Below are positions 60,034-64,000 of a stretch of DNA of 64,000 bases, in pieces (positions within the stretch are counted from its first letter, which is position 1; the number at the start of each line of letters is the position of its first letter). The stretch is from Eretmocerus hayati (taxonomy: Eukaryota > Arthropoda > Insecta > Hymenoptera > Aphelinidae). Where the stretch lies: NCBI GenBank assembly GCA_029851415.1, contig CM056744.1:104875338-104939337 (forward strand). The letters run 5' to 3'. The notes beneath the pieces are model-generated. The model worked only from the letters and a program-made list of their open reading frames with translations, had not been told where the DNA came from and searched no databases. The position numbers were made by a program, and so were the translations under genes.

Positions 60034-60890
60034 TTTCAAAGCTGCATCAGGATTCGGCTCCTCGCCGGGTCAACTCATTGCAGCAATCTTCGACCCAGTC
60101 ATCATCTTCAGTACTTGCAACGTCATGTCTTCAGACCAACGCAGCTTCAACGTGGCCAGTTCGCAGAGCTATTCTCTCAACGGCAATTGTCGTTCTTCGA
60201 GGAGAGAATGGTCAAACCACTCAAGCAAGAGTTCTGCTTGACACATGCACTGAGGACTCATTGCTGACTGAAAGCATCGTTCAACAGTTGGGCCTTCGGA
60301 AACATCGTACTGAGGTTGTATGTGCTGGGTTGGAAAATCGTCCAATTTCACTAGCTCGTTCAAGAGTAACAGTGAACTTGGAATTGGATCTTTATCCTCA
60401 GTTCTCATATTCATTTTTTGCTCTCGTTCTGAGAAAACTCAGTGGAGACTCACCAACTCAACGTATTCATACTGAAGCCTGGACTCATTTGAAAAATCTA
60501 CGACTGGCTGACCCGACGTTCGCAGTGCCTGGTCGCATTGATGGAATTTTCAGTTCACAGGTCTTTTCTGCTGTTGTTCGAGATCGTATCGAAAGAGGTC
60601 AAGTAGATCAACTCTGCGCTCTCCAGTCAGTACTGGGATGGATCGTCTTCGGAGCAGAGGATTCAACCTCCACACCTCAACCGACTCGGCGTATTTTGCA
60701 CATCAACGCAGTGGAGACAGACAAATTGTCCAAGTCGCTCACGAAATTTTGGGAACTGGAGGAGGTATCTGCTGTCTCACAGCGGACGCAAGAGGAAGGA
60801 GCTTGCCTCCGCCTTTTCAAGGAGACGCATTCCCGTAACGCTGATCGCCGCTTCGTCCTTCGCCTGCCATTCAAGGTGTAGCCTTCTCTA
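60034..60890 (+). pseudogene. pol: BEL/Pao aspartic protease region remnant
   Basis: After a frameshift near 60030 the frame reads AILSTAIVVLRGENGQTTQA then RVLLDTCTEDSLLTESIVQQ. The position of the retroviral-type D-S/T-G catalytic triad is D-T-C here, so the active-site Gly is lost. Downstream blocks ADPTFAVPGRIDGIFSSQVF and ALQSVLGWIVFG match the conserved BEL/Pao spacer. The frame ends in TAG at about 60879. Confidence 0.82.
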
Positions 60891-61195
60891 CCAGATACGA
60901 GAGCCGCAGCGGATGCTTGCCTCAACAGGACTCTGCGGAAGTTTCTTCGTCAGCCTGACATGGCCAAGGCATACAACCAATTCATGGATGAGTACGCTTC
61001 ACTTCAACATTTGGAGGTAGTCCCTCTAGATGGGGGAAACACGTTGAACCTTTGTTACATTCCACATCATGCAGTTTTCAAGCGTGATACAGGTAAAATT
61101 CGCGTCGTGTCCAATGCTTCGCAGAAGTATTCAAACGGAGAGTCACTCAATTCATTTCTACATACAGGACCCAAATTACAAAAAGATGTTTTTGC
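60891..61195 (+). pseudogene. pol: BEL/Pao reverse transcriptase, N-terminal part
   Basis: Continues in the same frame after the stop: RQPDMAKAYNQFMDEYASLQ, then CYIPHHAVFKRDTGKIRVVS and LNSFLHTGPKLQKDVFATV. These match the fingers region of BEL/Pao reverse transcriptase (the YxPHHAV and GPxLQ blocks). The reading is interrupted at about 61196 by an inserted palindromic element. Confidence 0.85.
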
Positions 61196-61690
61196 AACTG
61201 TGTGCGCGAAGTTGTAAAAAAATGAAACTTCTCTTCATTATTTACAGTGCGAGAAGTAATGCGTGGATGACTTCTCGCACAGTTTTATATTTACGCACTG
61301 GTGGAGTGTGCGTGAATGTAACTTCTCGCTCTAATGCATTTTCATTCACGCACAGTTCCAAAATATGATGTCACGTCATCCCTCTGAATTTGGCCTTTCT
61401 GGAAAACTTCGTTTCCAAGATAATCTCGCTCGGACAGTGGTGCATTTGATTACAACTTCGCGCACAGTTGCAAAAAATAGTATACGCAACACGTGCGAGA
61501 AGTTTCCGCACACGTTGCCAACTCGCGCGAGAAGTAACATTCACGCACGCTTCGAAACTTCGCGAGCGTGCGTAAATGTGTTCTTCTGGGTGTGCGAGAA
61601 GTTTCAAAGTGTGCGTGAATATTAACTTCTCGCACTCGTTTGGCAACTTGTGCGGAAATTGACCTCCTCGCACTTGTTGCGTAATATACT
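61196..61690. mobile_element. Palindromic MITE inserted in reverse transcriptase
   Basis: The pol sequence is cut between DVFAT and FVFTCDIVKMFRQ by about 500 bases made largely of one word, acttctcgcac / gtgcgagaagt, and its partner cattcacgcac / gtgcgtgaatg, in both directions. Ends (gcaactgtgtgcgcgaag and the mirror of cctcgcacttgttgc) are inverted. No coding capacity. Confidence 0.72.
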
Positions 61691-62190
61691 ATTTGATTAT
61701 TTTGTTGAGATGATCCTTTTATCAATTTGTATTCACGTGCGACATTGTGAAAATGTTCCGACAATGTCTGATCCATGAAGCTGATCGTGATTGGCAACGT
61801 ATATTATGGAGTAGGTCGTTCGATAATCCAGTTCAAGCTTTGCGTTCACGGACTGTTACCTATGGTCAAGGCTGTGCTCCTTTTCAAGCTAATGCATGTA
61901 TGCTTCAACTTTCTGATGACTGTAAATCCTCATTGCCCAGAGCTTCGTTGGTAATCCATCGCTCAAGGTATGCCGACGACTTCCACGTTGGAGAGGACAC
62001 TGTAGAACAGCTGATTGAATCCCGAGACGAGCTCCTAGCTTCACTTCAGTCTGCCTGCTTAGAAGTTGGAAAATGGGCTGCCAATGACGCTAGAACGCTT
62101 CAAAGTCTACGTCTCAATTCTTCAGAGGAACAAGTTGAGGTCGTTCAAGACCAAGACACAGTCTCGACGTTAGGACTGCTTTGAATTTCT
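61691..62190 (+). pseudogene. pol: BEL/Pao reverse transcriptase, catalytic part
   Basis: Resumes with TCDIVKMFRQCLIHEADRDW, QRILWSRSFDNPVQ, and TVTYGQGCAPFQAN. The catalytic box is YADD (in RYADDFHVGEDTVEQ) where BEL/Pao elements mostly have YVDD; both Asp are kept. The frame ends with TGA at about 62184. Confidence 0.85.
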
Positions 62191-62665
62191 TTGGAGGACG
62201 CCTTCTTCTTCGAAGCATCTTCACCAGACGATGGCAGCGCAGTAACTAAGCGTATTATTTTATCTACAATCTCAAAATTATTTGACCCTGTTGGATATCT
62301 TGCGGCAATCACTATCTCAGCCAAGATTCTTATGCAAAATCTGTGGTTTCTAAAACTAGGTTGGGATGAGCCCGTTCCGGACTCAACTCGAGATGATTGG
62401 CTTGAAATCAAACGCAGGATGCTAGAACGCAGGAGCACTTCTGCTTGCAAGGTTGGTAAATTACATTCTTCCAGAACTTGATACTCAGCCAGCTCCTATT
62501 CATTGCTGGACAGATTCGAAAATTGCATTGGCGTGATTAGAGGCGCATCCTTCGAAATGGAAGACCTTTGTTGCGAATCGGGTTAGAGAAATTTCAACTT
62601 CACTTCCAACTCCAGTTTGACGTCACGTTCCTTCAGCAGATAACCCTGCGGATTCCGCCTCTCCC
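62191..62665 (+). pseudogene. pol: BEL/Pao RNase H region remnant
   Basis: Includes TKRIILSTISKLFDPVGYLA then ITISAKILMQNLWFLKLGWD, the connection segment. After a frame change comes PIHCWTDSKIALA followed by a stop in place of a conserved Trp, then LEAHPSKWKTFVANRVREIS and SADNPADSAS. The order and the DS and NPAD blocks are those of BEL/Pao RNase H. Confidence 0.78.
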
Positions 62666-63343
62666 GGCGTGGTTCCATCTCAACTTCACGAATCTTCAAT
62701 ATGGTGGCGAAGTCCAGAATGGATTGTAAAGCCTGAGTCGGAATGGCCCGTGTCAGCCGAACGCGTATTTTTCACGGATGTAGAGTCAAAAAAGACAGAG
62801 TCAAAAGTTTTGTAACTTTCAACACCTTGGTCATTTTGTGATTGGGTTAAAAATTTTTCATTTGTTGAGAAAATGTCTCGTATTCTTGCTTATATTCATC
62901 GTTGGCGTTTGAATTCTAAGTTGGAGAAGAAAAAGCGTCAACGTGGAGGACTGCTAGCTGAGGAATTGGAAGCCGGGTCTAGATATCTGTTCAAAGGGAT
63001 TCAAAGAGTCGCATTAGCAAAAGAGATGGACGACCTCGAGAATGGCGAGAAGGTCCACTTTTCAAGCCTCATCATTCGTTTGGCACCTTTTCTTGATAAA
63101 GCGGGTGTTCTACGGGTGGGGGGACGCCTTCGAAATTCGTTTTCAAGTGAAGACGGAAAACACCCAATCATCTTGACGATCAAAAGTCACGTAATAAGAA
63201 TTCTCATCGAGCAGGCTCATCACGATCTTTTGCATGGAGGACCTCCTCTGATTTACAGTTACTTGAGCCGACGTTTTTGGATAGTTCGTGGTCGAAATTA
63301 TATCAGGGGAATAGTTCGTGCATGTCCTACTATTTTCCACAGT
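62666..63343 (+). pseudogene. pol: BEL/Pao integrase N-terminal remnant
   Basis: Begins around WWRSPEWIVKPESEWP, with a stop after about 40 codons, then a frame holding MSRILAYIHRWRLNSKLEKK and VGGRLRNSFSSEDGKHPIIL. The HHCC-like zinc-binding part is present as QAHHDLLHGGPPLIYSYLSR then RFWIVRGRNYIRGIVRAC. The sequence breaks off at the second Cys region, so the D,D-35-E catalytic core is missing. Confidence 0.82.
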
Positions 63344-63903
63344 TCCAGCGATGATCGAGGCCTGCCTGAATTCCAGACCTCTTAATCCCATGAGCTCTAA
63401 TGCAGAGGATCTAGCAGCATTAAAACCTGGGCATTTTTTGATAGGTGCTGAGTTGGTAGCTCCTCCAGAACCTTCTGATCAAACTAACGAAACTACTATT
63501 CCACGGGCTAGGTGGCACCTGCTTACGGTCATGAAAAATCACTTTTGAGACCGTTGGAGAGGAGAATTTTTGTCCCAAATGCAGAAAAGGTCGAAGTGGC
63601 TCTATCCAAACACCGAGCTGCAAGGGAGACTTAGTGCTGTTCAAGGACTCAAATTTACCGCCGACTAAGTGGCCGCTTGCACGAGTCCTTTCATTTCGTC
63701 CTGGACCAGATGGTTTGAATCGTGTTGCCAAGATTTGAGCAGCTGACAAGGAGCAGGAGTACACGAGAGCTGTCAACTCTCTGGTGAACTTGCCGGTCAA
63801 TGAGGATGCACGCGTACACCTGATCCGCCTTGAGTCGCTCTTGGTGGGCGGTAACCTCGTCGATATGAATGCAGAAATCTCAGTTCCAGATCAAGATCAG
63901 TGA
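63344..63903 (+). pseudogene. pol: BEL/Pao integrase C-terminal (DUF5641-like) remnant
   Basis: Directly after the zinc-binding part, in another frame, comes AMIEACLNSRPLNPMSSNAE then LAALKPGHFLIGAEL, which in intact elements lies past the catalytic core. It continues RWHLLTVMKNHF, a stop, and RWRGEFLSQMQKRSKW with another frame change. A terminal frame reads LPVNEDARVHLIRLESLLVG to a TGA at 63901. Confidence 0.8.
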
Positions 63904-64000
63904 TGTTCCAGTTCGTTTGTGAAGTGACGAATTTTGGACGCTCAAGCGCAATTGTAAAGACAGTTTATCATTATGTGAAACGATTAGCTGCATAATTCCA

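Larger units (their letters stand above)
58761..64000 (+). mobile_element. Decayed BEL/Pao LTR retrotransposon
   Basis: The order gag with zinc knuckles, aspartic protease, reverse transcriptase, RNase H, integrase and a C-terminal DUF5641-like segment is that of BEL/Pao elements. Several stops, frameshifts, one insertion (61196-61690) and one deletion in integrase make it non-functional. The last pol-like codon is before a TGA at 63901-63903; the remaining 97 bases start tgttccagttcg and may be the 3' LTR, which runs off the window. Confidence 0.85.

Noticed and set aside
63904..64000. A confirmed 3' LTR
   Set aside because: Only 97 bases remain and no 5' partner was found; noted as a possibility only.

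Overview
ORGANISM AND MAIN CONTENT. The window is AT-rich, intron-containing animal DNA, almost certainly from an insect. Twenty plus-strand exons between 3.7 and 25.8 kb match the 3' half of the hypervariable Down syndrome cell adhesion molecule gene (arthropod Dscam1) in domain order and in reading phase at every junction. The paired transmembrane exons are the arrangement known from insect Dscam1. Order-level placement (perhaps Hymenoptera) is only a guess. LAYOUT. 1-2410: large foldback (inverted-repeat) element with tRNA-derived ends. 3749-4045: one Ig7 ('exon 9' type) alternative exon, apparently the last of its cluster. 4305-6530: second large foldback, in the intron before the constant exons. 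8406-15311: constant exons for Ig8, Ig9, FN3 1-4, Ig10 and FN3 5-6. 15533-16035: two alternative transmembrane exons. 16228-25826: cytoplasmic tail exons ending in a normal stop, then a probable 3' UTR of about 3.6 kb. 29.4-39.4 kb: repeat-rich DNA without a recognised intact gene, including a 4-kb compound inverted repeat with a Tc1/mariner-type element inside. 39.6-47.3 kb: a plus-strand C2H2 zinc-finger gene (nine intact fingers) whose exons are phase-compatible and whose introns are filled with inverted-repeat elements. 47.5-56.3 kb: three further inverted-repeat structures: a 'hairpin of hairpins', a Foldback-like element with 30-bp minisatellite arms, and an 840-bp palindrome. 56.5-64 kb: a decayed BEL/Pao LTR retrotransposon (gag, protease, reverse transcriptase, RNase H, integrase remnants), interrupted by a small palindromic element. 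HOW THE PARTS WORK TOGETHER. The Dscam1 exons encode the membrane-proximal ectodomain, a choice of two membrane anchors, and a proline- and tyrosine-rich cytoplasmic tail with a C-terminal hydrophobic PDZ-type end. The zinc-finger gene is a probable DNA-binding protein with no evident link to Dscam1. The dominant non-genic theme is inverted-repeat DNA at several scales: I count about fifteen palindromic elements in 64 kb, several nested inside one arm of another and two built as + - + - repeats. LIMITS. Exon boundaries were read by eye from GT/AG sites and phase. Repeat borders are good to about 10-50 bases unless a target-site duplication is given. Percent identities were not computed.
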